NCBI RefSeq assembly: GCF_024713975.1
Contig: NC_091100.1
Coordinates: 17,566,001 to 17,630,000 of the forward strand
Origin: Paralichthys olivaceus
Lineage: Eukaryota; Chordata; Actinopteri; Pleuronectiformes; Paralichthyidae
Reading direction: 5' to 3'
DNA: 64,000 nt
Shown here: positions 1 through 11,689 of the stretch, one piece after another
Layout: each line of letters begins with the position of its first letter
Position numbering within the stretch: position 1 is the stretch's first letter
Notes under the pieces: model-generated
The model's input: only the letters and a program-made list of their open reading frames with translations
What the model was told of the DNA's origin: nothing
The model's database searches: none
Translations under genes and position numbers: made by a program

Positions 1-595
1 TAAAAGGATGATGGAAAAGATTGCATTTGTCAGTTATTGTGTGTCACGCAGGCCCCCGGGCCATAAAAAGTTCCTCAGCACCAAAGAGAGAAGGGTAGTG
101 GTACAATCAGATGTTGTTTGTACAGGGTGTTTCTTGACATTTTAAAATGTTACACGTTAATTTTCCTCTGCAGGCTTTCAGTCACATTGTGTGGAAAGGC
201 TTTTCCTAGTTTTTTGGTTTCCATTAAGTGTCCTTTTCACATTACTTCATGAACACAAAGCTTTTCTGTTGCATAAGTACAACAGTTGAACCCTACAGTC
301 ATTTCAAACTAAACAATGTCAAGAAATATTCATATGAACAGGCGTGTTGCAGCTGTTGTACCGACCAGATGTATTTACCTCATCCAAGGTAACCAGTCTC
401 TGTCTGTTTGTTTGCTTGTGAGTAAGATTTCACAATTGCAATAGAACAGATTTCAAGTAAAGTAGGTTGAAGGACGTGGGAGTGGATTTATCAGTTTCTT
501 TAACATCGTTAGATTCGGTGTGTTTGAACATTTCCACAGTTTTTTCCGTGAATATATCATAGATCTTGATGAAAAATTGAAATAAGCCACATTTA

Positions 596-700
596 GAGAA
601 CTGATATCTATGTGCGTGAAATTTGGTGCAGCTTGATTGAAGGGGACTATTAGGCCTTGCCAGAGGTATGTGCCCTACTGAGTGCTATTCTGTTTAAAAT
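596..700 (+). repeat. 3' end fragment of the CCTTGGCGGAGG repeat family
   Basis: GGCCTTGCCAGAGGTATGTG followed by CCCTACTGAGTGCTATTCTG matches the end of the 28010-28350 copy with several changes. The upstream 450-595 sequence may be a more diverged part of the same copy. Confidence 0.45.
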
Positions 701-2591
701 ACAATTAAATTATACATTTTAATTAATTGACTATCTGGTCTGTTAGAAATGAAAGTAGTTATGGATTTATCAATATAGTGAAGAGTCAGAATTCTATTGT
801 GTCCAAATGGTAAGTATCTGAGTGTAATTTATACATGTAGAGGAATGGGATTGTAAACAAAAAGCTGACTATCATAGAATTCGTGGAGGGCAGGAAACAG
901 TTTGACAAAAATCAACCTTTAATAGTTCAGTTTGCTGCCTCTGGAAATCATTTGAACCAACATGAACGACTATAGCTTAATGTGAAGTTACATCAGAGAA
1001 TCACAGCAGGGAGCCAAGCCAGCGTCAGCCAAACTAATGCACATACAGGCAGAGTTATTATGGTACTGTGCTAGTAGTACTTTACGTTGACACTTGAGTG
1101 TCGTTGTAGTGACCCCACAACGGCTTGGTCGTGGACCACTGGGGCAAAATTGGTAACTCGATTTCACAACTGAACGTTTGACCATGGAGGAGTGTGGAGG
1201 AGGAGCCTTAGAAGTCTCTCCTGGGAAACAAATGGCCGAGGGAAAGTCGGACCTAAACCTGCCAGAGGGGGCCGTGGTGGGTTACACATCCCTAAGTCTT
1301 TCTGACATGTACTGACTCACCTGCACATGCAAGAAATGTCTTTATAAATTAAATAAACAGTCCAGTTTTTGTGAATTTGATATATCGAAGTGATTTTGTT
1401 TTTATAGCATACCTTGGAAATAACACACACACATATTTATCAACATTAAAACACTACTTTAAAATCGAATTAAACCAAAATCATCATCGCACGCACACAC
1501 ACAGTGTAAGTCCATGTAAATGACTCCAGCTCAGAGGTGTCACACTGTCCTGATGCTGTGTTTACCCAGCTCCACCTGTGTGGTTCTGCTTTTATGCTCT
1601 ATGCAAGGACAATCTGCCATCTGACCAAAGTCTAATGCACGTACAGCAAGAGCCATAAAAGGGAATCTGGAGGGTCCAAACAAAACCTATCACCATGTCA
1701 TAAACAGCAGCAAACACTGTCCTCAGTTAATTTCCATTGTTGTGCTGAGATCGTCTGAGGGTAACACACCAGCTGAGTGGATGACTCACAAATCACAGAG
1801 AACAGAGGGTTTCTTTTAATCAGCCTCATAGGGACAGTCTATTTTGAAGCTTTTTTCCATTGGAGCGTCCAATTTCTGGTGCACCCACTTTCCTTCAAAC
1901 TGCTGCCTGTTACCCATCAGTCCCAGAACGACTTGATGTGTGTAACAAACACATGATTTTTATGAACCTGTTGTGGGTTCAGCTCACATACAACCATCAC
2001 TAAACCAGAGCTGAATGGGCGATGGACAAGGAGGAAATCACTATCGGAAAAAAGCCACAAAAAGCAAAGACAAAAAAATCCGCAGTCAAATTAAACACAT
2101 CAATTTTGAAATTCAGTTTAAAAAGAAATAACTGTATTCACAAATTAAGAATTTTAATCAGGCAGTTAAAAGAGCTAAATTCCTTTTCCCAGTGCTTTTC
2201 CATTTAAGATTTGCAGAGTCATTTCTCTTCCCCTTCTCCAATCAGCCTTCCCAGGACACTTGGGCCTTGGGCTGGTTAAACAAGAGCGACGTAAGTTAGC
2301 CAAGGGACGAGGCAAGCTCTCTGATTGGTTTAAGAGCTGAGCCACCTCCTACATTAGCTTTGTCTATTTTTCACATACAATTAGTTATTAATTCATGAAA
2401 TGCTTTCTCTCTACTGTTGTGGGGACTGATGAAACCAACGTAGAGTTCGTTGAAGTGCAGAGCATCAGATTTATATATATGCAATGAATTAAAGCCCATT
2501 AGGTCTCCAGTAAAACATGGTTGTGGTTCTATCAAGCTGTGTGGCTGCTCTGCTGCCCCTGCTTCAAGGGGAGGCAATGAGGGAATGATGA

Positions 2592-2633
2592 AATCAGGTT
2601 AATTAATTAATAACATAATTAATTAACCTGATT
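2592..2633. repeat. perfect 17-bp palindrome with 8-nt loop
   Basis: AATCAGGTTAATTAATT (2592-2608) is the exact reverse complement of 2617-2633. The arms contain several TTAATTAA motifs. Confidence 0.85.
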
Positions 2634-3079
2634 ACAGAAAACATAATATTATCACAATGACATGTCCTTCTAAATGTATTTTCTGTTGTAAATTAGTTGT
2701 ATAAACTTAATTGTTTGTCATTTTACACAGAAGATTCTCTCCGGTTAGAGAGGTTAAATCCCTTGCAACAGTGGTTACTGAGAAAGGAGTGATTGTTCTG
2801 TTTTAAGTGTCGGTGTTTCTTGGAAGATCAAACACTGACGTAAAATAGATGATTTCACTTCTTCTTCTCAACATCAGTATTAAACTGTGAATCTTGAAAG
2901 ACATCTTTTCATTTAAGGGTGGTGACACCGAAACCTGATGTTTACTGTTGAAGATTTGAGATCCATACACCAATCATCAAACTGAGCATTTGAAATTCAT
3001 GATATGGCACAAATGTTTCCTCTTGGTAACATGACAGAGTATTAGAATGAGGAATGTGGAGCATCTTGTTAAGTTACAT

Positions 3080-3446
3080 TTAAAGGTCCAGTGTGTAAGA
3101 TGCAGGCGAAAGGGATTTATTGGCAGAAATTGAATGTAGAATAATCCTCATGATGTTTTCACTAGTTTGTTTCATCTAAATTGTATGAATTATAGTTTTC
3201 TTTACCCCAGAAAAGACCCTTTATATTCAATACTTTATATTTACATCGAGGGGGTCCTCTCTATGGAGGTCGCCATGTTTTTTACATTAGTCCAGACTGG
3301 ACAAACTAACACGAGTTTTATGACAACTGAAGGTTTCCACAGTTTCTTTTTCATGTTTGGAAGAAGAGGGTGAGGTGAGAGGTGTTCAGCTGCCACATGA
3401 AATTTCAACAGTATATATCACAAAATTCTACACACTGTAGCTTTAA
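3080..3446 (+). mobile_element. short TTAA-ended element, family A, full copy
   Basis: 367 bp from TTAAAGGTCCAGTGTGTA to an imperfect inverted match (TTAAAGCTACAGTGTGTA on the other strand), with TTAA at both ends as in piggyBac-like non-autonomous elements. Two truncated relatives lie in the window. Confidence 0.7.
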
Positions 3447-3949
3447 GTACAAGTTTCACCAATAACATAACAATTTTGGCTCATCTGTACCAGTTTGAAA
3501 AGATGGTGGAAGAACTGTCTATTCTGAAGAAAGAACCACACACCCATGAAGGAGAAGGTCTTTTTTCGGAGCAGGAAATGTTTTGTAGCGGTCGACTGCC
3601 AGGTTTGCAGTTATTACATCTGTGTAATATTTATAATATATTATATATATAATTAATATTTTTTCTTATAAAGATGTTTTCGTAATATTACAACATTTTT
3701 CCCTAAGTCTCTCTTTTCTGTTCTTTTCTTATTATGACAATAATATTCCGTCATACTGATGCATGTGGAGTTGATGAATCATTGACGTTCCCTGCTTCTG
3801 CTTTGCCCAGTGTGAGACAGAGACTGGTTATATAGTGGGAAGCTTCTGGAGATAAGTGAATGTTAAATAAACATTTCTGCAATCAGTTCTCTTTGAACAC
3901 AGGACTATATAATGTTCTTTTAAATCTCAACTATAAATACCATGTTCCA

Positions 3950-4265
3950 CTGGGATCTGTACTCTCTAAAAAATCATCAACCCTTTACTCTTTTCAGAAG
4001 AAACTAGAGTCTGCTGTTGTTTCTACAACTTTCAGCCCACATATCTAAGAGTAATCATTCAATCTACAACCTATTCAATCTGCCTTCAGAGCCCACCTCT
4101 CCAATGAAACTACACTTGCTAAAGTGGTAAATAATCTCCTACTTTCTATGGAATCAGATTTTCTTCTTTTACTCAATCTCACTGCAGCTTTTGAAACCAT
4201 GGATCACAGCATATTCCTGGAGAGATTGGAAAAGCAATTTCTGGTTATTGTCTGACTTATCTGAA
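3950..4265 (+). mobile_element. relic of a non-LTR retrotransposon reverse transcriptase (L2-like)
   Basis: In one frame, 4075-4245 reads like QSAFRAHLSNETTLAKVV, then LLLSMESDF, then NLTAAFETMDHSIFLERL, the conserved RT stretch of L2/CR1-type LINEs, in which the catalytic-domain AFDTVDHSILL motif has become AFETMDHSIFL. The sequence before about 4075 looks like the preceding linker with stops. 5'-truncated and inactive. Confidence 0.6.
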
Positions 4266-4715
4266 AGAACACAGTGCATTTTCTACAATAATGATAAATA
4301 TATTCTGATGTGAAAAGTGCTGTACTCCAGACTTTTTTTGCTTCTGATTTTCTCCCTTTACATTTCACTGTTAGGCTGATGGTAATCCTCTGTATCTTAA
4401 AACTGATGACTTCACCCAAATTATCAAATTAACACTTTGTAAATTAGCTACAAATTCTAGCTTTTCTGTGGTAGATGCTGAGACTACCTATTTTACCCTT
4501 CCTTTTCTCCTCCCTGTCCTCTCTTTTCAGTCAGGCTCTCTGATGACAATCGTCCATCCAAGGACCTCCCTCCCACTCCTGTTTCTCTGTACGTCATGCA
4601 CTCAAAAAAATAAATTGTAATTGTATTGCAGCTCTGACTCAAATTAAGTAAAATCATGCAATATCATTTTTTCTAGTTAGTCCAATTAATTTCTATTACA
4701 TACAGCGTGAGTGAA

Positions 4716-5455
4716 TTATTGAACTGGATATATATTGACTTTCAACTTGATTGAAAGTCTGGAAGCATCTAGTTGAAGGAAGAACTTCTCAAGTACTTCA
4801 AAGAAGGCTTTCAGGTCCTGAGGATAACTGACGTTCAGTACATACATCACACCAATCAAGAGTGAAGAAGCAGAGGCGATATCTCTCAAGTCACACAGAA
4901 CTTCACCACCCTCGACCACTATTCCAACATCGGGTGGAGGAGTGGTGGCATCACCTCCCTCAACACTGATGCTGAAGAAGCCGACAATAACTTGTTCAAG
5001 CTCCCTCTCACCAGCTGTAGAATCGGTATCATTTATATAGATGAGAAAGAAAGAACAAAAAATAAATAATTCTATGAAATTATAGATTTTGCTTAACTTT
5101 GCGTAACTTTGTGTACTCTGTGTACAAAATGACAAACTGAAGTAGTCTCAAAATGACTACAGAACAAAACACTGCTCATAAAAGCAGAGAGGGATACAAA
5201 CAGAGGGCAGCAGTTTAAGATATTTTGAAACCAGAGTTACTTGTTACAGTTAAGTCAACATGAGATTACAATTTTAATATTTTTCATAATTTTTTCATAA
5301 ATTAACTGTGATTGGGGCGGAAAAAAATTCAGATTTTCGTCGATTTAAAGGCTCTTTTCTATCTGAACACTTTTATGAGCTGGGCAGTGTGTTGGTCATG
5401 TTGGTCAAGGAAGTTCGAGCAGTACTAATCCTCAGAAATTCTGCCTCCACCTGAA
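4716..5455 (-). pseudogene. fragment of a multicopy fish gene (SAMD3-like?)
   Basis: An open frame on the minus strand, roughly 5020-4719, reads a domain with a VGIVVEGGEVL core followed by a YVLNVSYPQDLK-like core and a C-terminal helix. From memory it resembles the C-terminal part of uncharacterised, often SAMD3-like, proteins repeated many times in fish. The ORF that contains it starts with TTG, not ATG. Further upstream on the same strand (about 5453-5380) an acceptor-like TTTTCAG precedes VEAEFLRIST, which would fit the preceding exon, but that segment runs into stops. Probably a broken copy. Family assignment is tentative. Confidence 0.4.
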
Positions 5456-5789
5456 AACATAAAGTCCACAAAACCCAACATTATTAGTAAATACTAAAAC
5501 ATCCAACCTTATTATGAAGATTTTTTATTAGGTTCTATCATATTTCTAAATTTAGTACAGCCCTATGCTCAAAGTACTAAGAGATGCAAATTTGAGGTGC
5601 AAAATATTCCTTTTCAGAGGCAACTTCAGAGAATGCACAAACATGACAGTTGAATGTGGCAAATGATAATGTTTGTCGAGATGTTTCTCTACATGCAGTA
5701 ACATCTACCTGTGTGTGTCTTTCTGAATATAGATACAGAATTCATGGCTCTGATCAATGAACACAGTGTTGGAGTTAAACACATCAGTG

Positions 5790-6095
5790 TGAATCACTTA
5801 GTGTGCTACTATTCACAACAACACAACACAGCAACAAAAAACATTGCAATTTTTGCCATTCTCACTGATTTCAGTAGATACTGTTCAAATTTGACCCAGA
5901 ACAGCCTCAATGTACAAACGTTTGTAGCACCTGTAAGAAAGTCTAACTTTTTAAAATATTTAAATTTTTGTGTATTTGTGGTGAATTTAGGAAAAGTAAT
6001 ACAATGTCAGGCTAAAAGAATGACAATAAGGGGATTTTCACTGCTGTCAAATGTCAAAAAGGGACAAATTTGACCCAAACACTATGTAAGGGTTA
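5790..6095 (+). repeat. probable interspersed repeat ending in a TTAA-containing stretch
   Basis: Holds AAATTTGACC twice (about 5888 and 6065) and ends ACACTATGTAAGGGTTAACT, which resembles the end of an element seen in other fish. The open frame over it encodes nothing recognisable. Assignment is weak. Confidence 0.3.
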
Positions 6096-6284
6096 ACTAT
6101 TTTATTGTGGGACTAATAAAGGATTTTTTTTACACACACACAAAGCCAACTGCACATGTTTTAAAAAGTTTTAAACATATAATTAAATAGTATTAAATAA
6201 CATTATTCATAGCATTATTATTATTCCAAATGTAAATCAAATGTAGTCATCAAAATATCTAAATGAGTTAGGGAAAAAAAAAAA

Positions 6285-7035
6285 AGTATTTATTGAAATA
6301 AATGACTTCTATCACTAATCACCATAGTAACCAGATTGCTGATATTTGAGTTTGAAGCTGACTTTGACTGGCAGTGACAGTCCAGCAATAACTCCACTGC
6401 TGCAAGAACAACAGGACAAATCTGATTGGACATCTTCGACAGGAGAACTCTGATTGGCTGTTGTCTTTTTGACTTTGCCTTAAATACTATAGTTCAAGTT
6501 TACTCCTTCTCTTTGACCTTGTCTGAGATAAGTGATGCATCGATCTGTTGAAGTCTGTATTTAGTTAGCCTGCTAAGCTATACAATTCAGGCTCATAAGT
6601 TAAGTTTTAATTAACTGTATAATAGGAAGTTGCTGCTGTTATCTGCTGCTGTTAAATGTTGATAATGTGCTGGTTTCTGTGCTGGTTGCTTTTGTGACAA
6701 ATGTGGGAACTATTGTTGCTGGCTGTGTTTTCTGCTGCTTATTTTTGATGCGGTATTCTTGTCATTTTATGTTGCTATTTAAATGAATGAGTGAGAGCAG
6801 TGAGCTAACATGATGCTTAGTAGCATAAGCTCGCCTAGTCCAGGATATTTTCACATCTTACTCTGTAAATGAAGGGTTTATTTCGACCAGACGTCAATGT
6901 GAGTGGTTTATTGTAACAGTGGGAAGATTAACTGTGGTATTTAATCAAAATCAGCTTCAAATTTAAATCTAAGCATCTGGTTGCTATGGTGATTGATGAG
7001 GCAAGTTGTCCCAGTCATTTATTTCAAAAAATGCT
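6285..7035. repeat. inverted repeat pair, ~90-bp arms
   Basis: 6285-6370 and 6943-7035 are about 80% reverse-complementary by eye, sharing CAGCTTCAAA, ATCTGGTT(A/G)CTATGGTGATT and CATTTATTTCAA. The 570 bp between them have no ORF. Could be a foldback-type or decayed MITE; no clear target duplication was found. Confidence 0.6.
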
Positions 7036-7285
7036 TCTTTTCTTTTTTACTGGTGAGTTTTCTATGGTTTATGTGGAGTTTGAGGACGAGTTGACGGTCA
7101 ACTTAAGTTAACGCTCGGAGCACGTTACTTGAGGTGATTAGCTCCTTTAAGGAATAAGCGTAGTGCATAGTGAGTGGACGTGCGAGAGAGAGCATGTGTC
7201 TCTCCTTGCCTATTGGTGTGTGCACCACATGAAAGTGCAGAAATGTTTAGAATGTTCAGAGTTACAATGTTGAAACTATTTCATT

Positions 7286-8280
7286 ATGTCACCTGTAGAC
7301 AAACATCAATTTTGCCAAGATCCTGAAGAGAGAAGAAACTTATTAAGCGAACGAATCCTCGAAACCACCAACCTGAAAGAAGACTACAAACAACTGAGCA
7401 GACGAGAAAAAACTGTGCATTGATTGTTGAGCACAAGTTTCTTCAGTGCTTTATCAAGAAGTAGTGAATCATGCACGAGCAAGACCTTGTGTCATGCCTC
7501 ATAGCCGGACTCCTCCAAGCCATCGATGAGATAAAGGCTCTTAAAGATGGGAACTCATCTTTGAAGAAGGAAGTGGATCAGCTCTAGGACAAGCTGAAGG
7601 ACAAAGATTGTTTCTTAAAAAGAGAAACCAAAAAACGCTGAGCTCGCTTTAACGCCTACATACTCTGCCTGTCTGAGCTCTCCGACTGTCAGGCCAAGTG
7701 CAAAAGTCTGGAGGCAAGTCTGCACCAGGGGCCGTCTCAGCGAGAGACAAGCTGGAGCCAAGAGGTGGAGATGGATGAGGAGAACCAGGCCCTTAAGGAG
7801 CAGGTCAACCTGCTGAAGATCAGACAGAGGAAGCTGGAGAATGACCTCACATATAAGAACCAGCTCCTCGTAAGTGAAAACAAGAAAAGGATAGCTCATA
7901 CCAATGCTTATATCGACTGCCTGGCCGTGCTCACTGCCAATGAAAAGGAGCTAAAGAAGAGTCGGGCAGAGACACTGCAGATGAAGCTGCAGCAGGAGAT
8001 GACTCCAACTGAGTCACTGAACTGCAGAAAGGTGGAGGCCATCAATGAACAGAACACGTCTCTGAAGGAGCAAGTTCAGAAACTTAGAAGTGAATGGACG
8101 AAGCTCAGGGAGGAGGTGAAACAAAAGGATGAGCTTGTGAAGAAAGAAACAAAGAAGAGACACACTTCCACCAAAATTCGCCTGGCCTTCTTTGACATGA
8201 TGAATGAGACTGAGAACGAGCTGGAGAGTATTGAGAGGATGTGGAGGAGAAAGGAGCAGCAGCTGGAGACAAACTTCTGA
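7286..8280 (+). pseudogene. decayed intronless coiled-coil gene with internal repeats
   Basis: One frame from 7471 to 8280 encodes a highly charged coiled coil, broken by a TAG at 7585 and a TGA at 7639. The codons upstream of 7471 continue in the same frame but hold TAG-TGA at 7462-7467, and an N-terminal-looking ORF from the ATG at 7286 sits in another frame, so a frameshift near 7425 is likely. The protein shows three related blocks, each with an (N/Q)xxLK(E/K)(Q/E)V heptad start followed by a (K/R/S)E(T/N)KKR motif. From the ATG at 7771 169 codons remain open, so a short protein could still be made. I do not recognise the family with certainty; it resembles multicopy coiled-coil (golgin- or trichohyalin-like) genes annotated in fish. 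No introns are seen, which suggests a retrocopy or single-exon family. AATAAA lies at 8899. Confidence 0.5.
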
Positions 8281-8633
8281 GCCAGCAGACAGATCGCAAC
8301 ATAAAGAAGAGAGGGATGACTAGATGTTTCTCCTGAACCTATCATCCGATCACATCAACATTCGTCCTATATTCTCAACCTCATCCACTCCCCCCTCCTT
8401 CCATCTGCCTCCCACTCCCACCCCTCCCTCACCCTTTTCCTTCTCCTCAAAACAAACCCCTCACCCCCGTCCCCCCCAGCAGAGCTGCCTCAGTGTGCCT
8501 CAGAGACACATGGACAGACACACATGAGCAAAGAGACTTCATGAGAGATTGAGCTGCAAAACTGAGATTCCACATCCCTGCACAGCGCCAAAGGAAGTGG
8601 CGAGTGCGGCTCCCTTTCCTTGGTCCATGGTGC

Positions 8634-8828
8634 TGTGGACCCGTGCAATGGCGCCTAACAGTTCCTGGCTCCACGGCGCCTGTGGGGAGGTACCCAATGG
8701 TTTCTAGCTCAACGGCGCCCGTGGGGTGGCACCCAACGGTTCCTGGCTCCATGGCGCCCGTGCGGCGGCGCCCAACATTTCCTGGCTCAATGGCACCCGT
8801 GCAGTGGCACCCAACGGTTCCTGGCCAT
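8634..8828 (+). repeat. 39-bp minisatellite, five copies
   Basis: Tandem units of 39 bp starting near 8634, 8673, 8712, 8751 and 8790, GC-rich and imperfect, each with a GGCGCC- or GGCACC-like core and a CCAACGGTTCCTGG-like core. The unit is a multiple of three, so a 13-residue repeat is open on both strands, but no known protein is recognised. It lies between the decayed coiled-coil ORF and its candidate poly(A) signal. Confidence 0.85.
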
Positions 8829-8898
8829 CTCCTTGGTCTCTGGCTGTGTGTGTGTGTATGGTGTGCATGGTCAACTGTATCAACATGTAAATCTTGTA

Positions 8899-8904
8899 AA
8901 TAAA
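8899..8904 (+). terminator. candidate poly(A) signal behind the coiled-coil pseudogene
   Basis: AATAAA about 620 nt after the stop at 8280, in the same orientation, consistent with the end of a former or still active transcript. Confidence 0.3.
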
Positions 8905-9445
8905 TATAACAAGTATACTTGTCAAGTTACCTGATTTTTGGATCTGGATCTCTGTCCTTCAGGAATACCAGCCTCCTACTCGTCTACCTCTTCCTAGATG
9001 TGTGAATGATATACATGATTTGTAATATTGGGCTATAAAATGTTTTATTTGAATTAGCTCGACAATTTATTTACATTTTTACAGAAAAACAAAAAACCGT
9101 GAAGCTGGGCTCAGGGTAAAGAACACCCTTTTAATCCTCTGGGATTAAAACGTCATAATGTTTTGCCTCCATTTCATTTTCACAACAAAAAAGCCATAAA
9201 TTGATTAAATGGTCTCTTATCCCATTTAAGGAACACAACGATCTGTGTAAAGCTGTGGGAGGATCGCTTTCCTCCCGTTCTCTCTCCATCTCTGTTCATC
9301 ATCACAAAACTTGTCCATTTAGCAGCAAAGCAATGGAGTGATTTATCTGGTTGTTGCTTTTTTTACATAACAATGGGTTTTATTAGTATCTCCTCAGTGC
9401 ACACAGCAGTGGGGGGCTGCTAATGCTTGGAGCAAATCTCCCATT

Positions 9446-9461
9446 GGGGGGGGGGGGGGGG
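9446..9461 (+). repeat. poly(G) run, 16 nt
   Basis: Sixteen consecutive G, the longest G homopolymer noticed in the window. Confidence 0.95.
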
Positions 9462-11488
9462 CCAATACATCAAGTGGCAAGCGGATATTGCAAAGGCCAA
9501 AGTGTTACACTATGAACTCATTTCTGCAAATTAGACATTTATTCATCTTTGGGAGAGAAACGGAAGCAGGCAGAGTGGTACAGGCTGATGTAATGTGGAT
9601 TCACAGCACAGAGCAGACAGTGTTTAACGATAATGTCTAAATTCAGAACAGACTCTGGGGTTTGGGTTGAACTAGACAACAGAGTTTTTGTTGCCTAAAA
9701 CCATGAAAACTATAACCACCAAATTACTGCCATCAATAAAAATATAAAGCCCATTTTCTTGGTGTTTGGAGAATGAAATGACGGCACAAGATGTTCATGC
9801 CAGCTCAGAACACAGACAACACAGAGGTGTTGCATTCACTTTGTTTTATCATGTTGCAGTCACACTATGGAGAAGAACATTGTGAGAAACCCAGGATTCA
9901 TAAAAAGTAATAAAACTTTAAAATTTTTATGTGGGGTGGGTGCAGCTCTGTTAGTTTTGTCGACAGTTTTATTTTGAAAGACAGTGAGTTCATTGACTAT
10001 GACCCAGAATTCCTACACTTGCATCTCAAAACCCCAGTCTTTGGATTCATGGCGGGCCAGAGGACACCCAGCAATACAAAAACAAAAAGAAAAATAACTG
10101 CTGCAAAATCCAGAAAAAGTAAGTAAAAGTTCCACCTGGCTAAAAACGTATAGTTATATCCCTTCGCTGCATTTCTCTTCATCTCTGAATAGATAAGAGC
10201 ATCTTTCAGCACATTATATTTGTTCGAGATTAGCGTGAGACAATGTAATACCTTTATATACAATTTTTGTATGTTTAACAGAGCCTATTTTCTGCCCCAG
10301 GAATTGGTAGAGACCGAAATAGAGCTAAAATAAAGACACATGGACATTTGCCTTCAGAAATAAGATAATGTCTGAAAGCAGCTACAGAGCAAATGACAAA
10401 GTTTCCTCTAAAACTCAGTAAAGTGTAAAGCTTTACGAAAAGTACAACCTCACTGCAGTTCTTGCGTAAGAAGGAGAATTTAATCACTTCCCCCCACTTT
10501 AACCGTTAAGTATGCAAAAGTTTCCTTTTAAGCAAGGCCCTCTGTACAGCTGCTGCCGTTCATCTACACACCTCTGTTCAAATCCGCCCCCTGCCAGTTG
10601 ATATTGCGTCAATGGAATTTCAGCCTGCAAAGTGCACATTGCATGAATACTCAATTCTGTACTGCAGTGATTTTCTTAACACACTTCACGGAGTCATGTA
10701 TAACAGCACTAATAAAATTAGGCAAAAAGCACACAAAAGAAGAAATACTAAAAATCATTGGATGAACCGTGAAATAAATTAAAACAAAATGTGTTTTTCA
10801 AAGGGGGACTTTTGTTATTGTTTCAACTCAAGGAGATTCAGACACACACACTGTCACACTGACAGGACAACACTCCTGTACGTCAATACAAATATCCATA
10901 TTCAAACAGGCACTCCAATATATGTGCATTCAATCACACACAAACTTTCTGTTGTGTCAGTGATGAGGTCCACCTCCTGTGGGTCCCTCACTCACTCCAT
11001 TACCTTTAGTTTTACGATGGACCAACCTTCGTCAGAGTAAACACATCCTACAGGCCGAGACCAATGATCATACCACCACACTCTAAAACTGTTGTGTCCA
11101 CAAATGTTCATTTGCTTGTTGTTCACAACTAATAACCCAGTTTTCTAGTTATAATAATATTTTGTCCACAAATAGCCATGTTTACTATTCTTTTTCTCCC
11201 ATAAGCAAGTTTAAAGAGTGACGCATGGCAAAATTAATTGTATTGTTTGTGAATGTTCCTGTCGGTGCTGCATTTGCCCGGTGTCACATCAGAATGAAAA
11301 GTGATCATCCCCTTGCAAAATAAATCTGTAATCGGAGTAGAGATGCAGCACCTTTGGAAGCCCCCAAGAAATTACTCACAAGGTCCCTGCAATTCAATCC
11401 CCCTCTGTTAATAATATAATTCCAGTCCTCTAAAATTTACCAGCCATTACCTGTCTGCTGCTGCATGTATGGGAGACAGGAGTTGAGG

Positions 11489-11511
11489 GTGTGTGTGTGT
11501 GTGTGTGTGTG
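11489..11511 (+). repeat. (GT)n microsatellite
   Basis: About 11 GT units, followed by ATGCATGCGTGCGTGCGCGA, another alternating purine-pyrimidine run. Confidence 0.9.
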
Positions 11512-11689
11512 CATCTACATGCATGCGTGCGTGCGCGAGAGAGAGCAGAAAGGACTCCAAAAATCATGGGCAGTTTTTTGCTTATCTCCAGGCAGCAGTC
11601 ACATCCCTCAACCTTGTGTCCATCTTGTTGTTTTCATATTTCTGCTGCAAGTTCCCACTTAGTGAAACAGTCACAGGGGAGGAGAGGTC

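Larger units (their letters stand above)
1..3079. other. gene-free, left edge
   Basis: AT-rich single-copy-looking DNA with one repeat fragment (596-700), a short CA run near 1490 and the palindrome at 2592. No exon-like open frame with splice sites was recognised. Confidence 0.5.
8905..11689. other. gene-free stretch
   Basis: Apart from the poly(G) run and a GT microsatellite, nothing recognisable. The short open frames show no conserved protein. Confidence 0.5.

Noticed and set aside
8614-8637. RE1/NRSF-like half site near CCATGGTGCTGTGG
   Set aside because: Only the left half resembles the consensus; the right half does not match.
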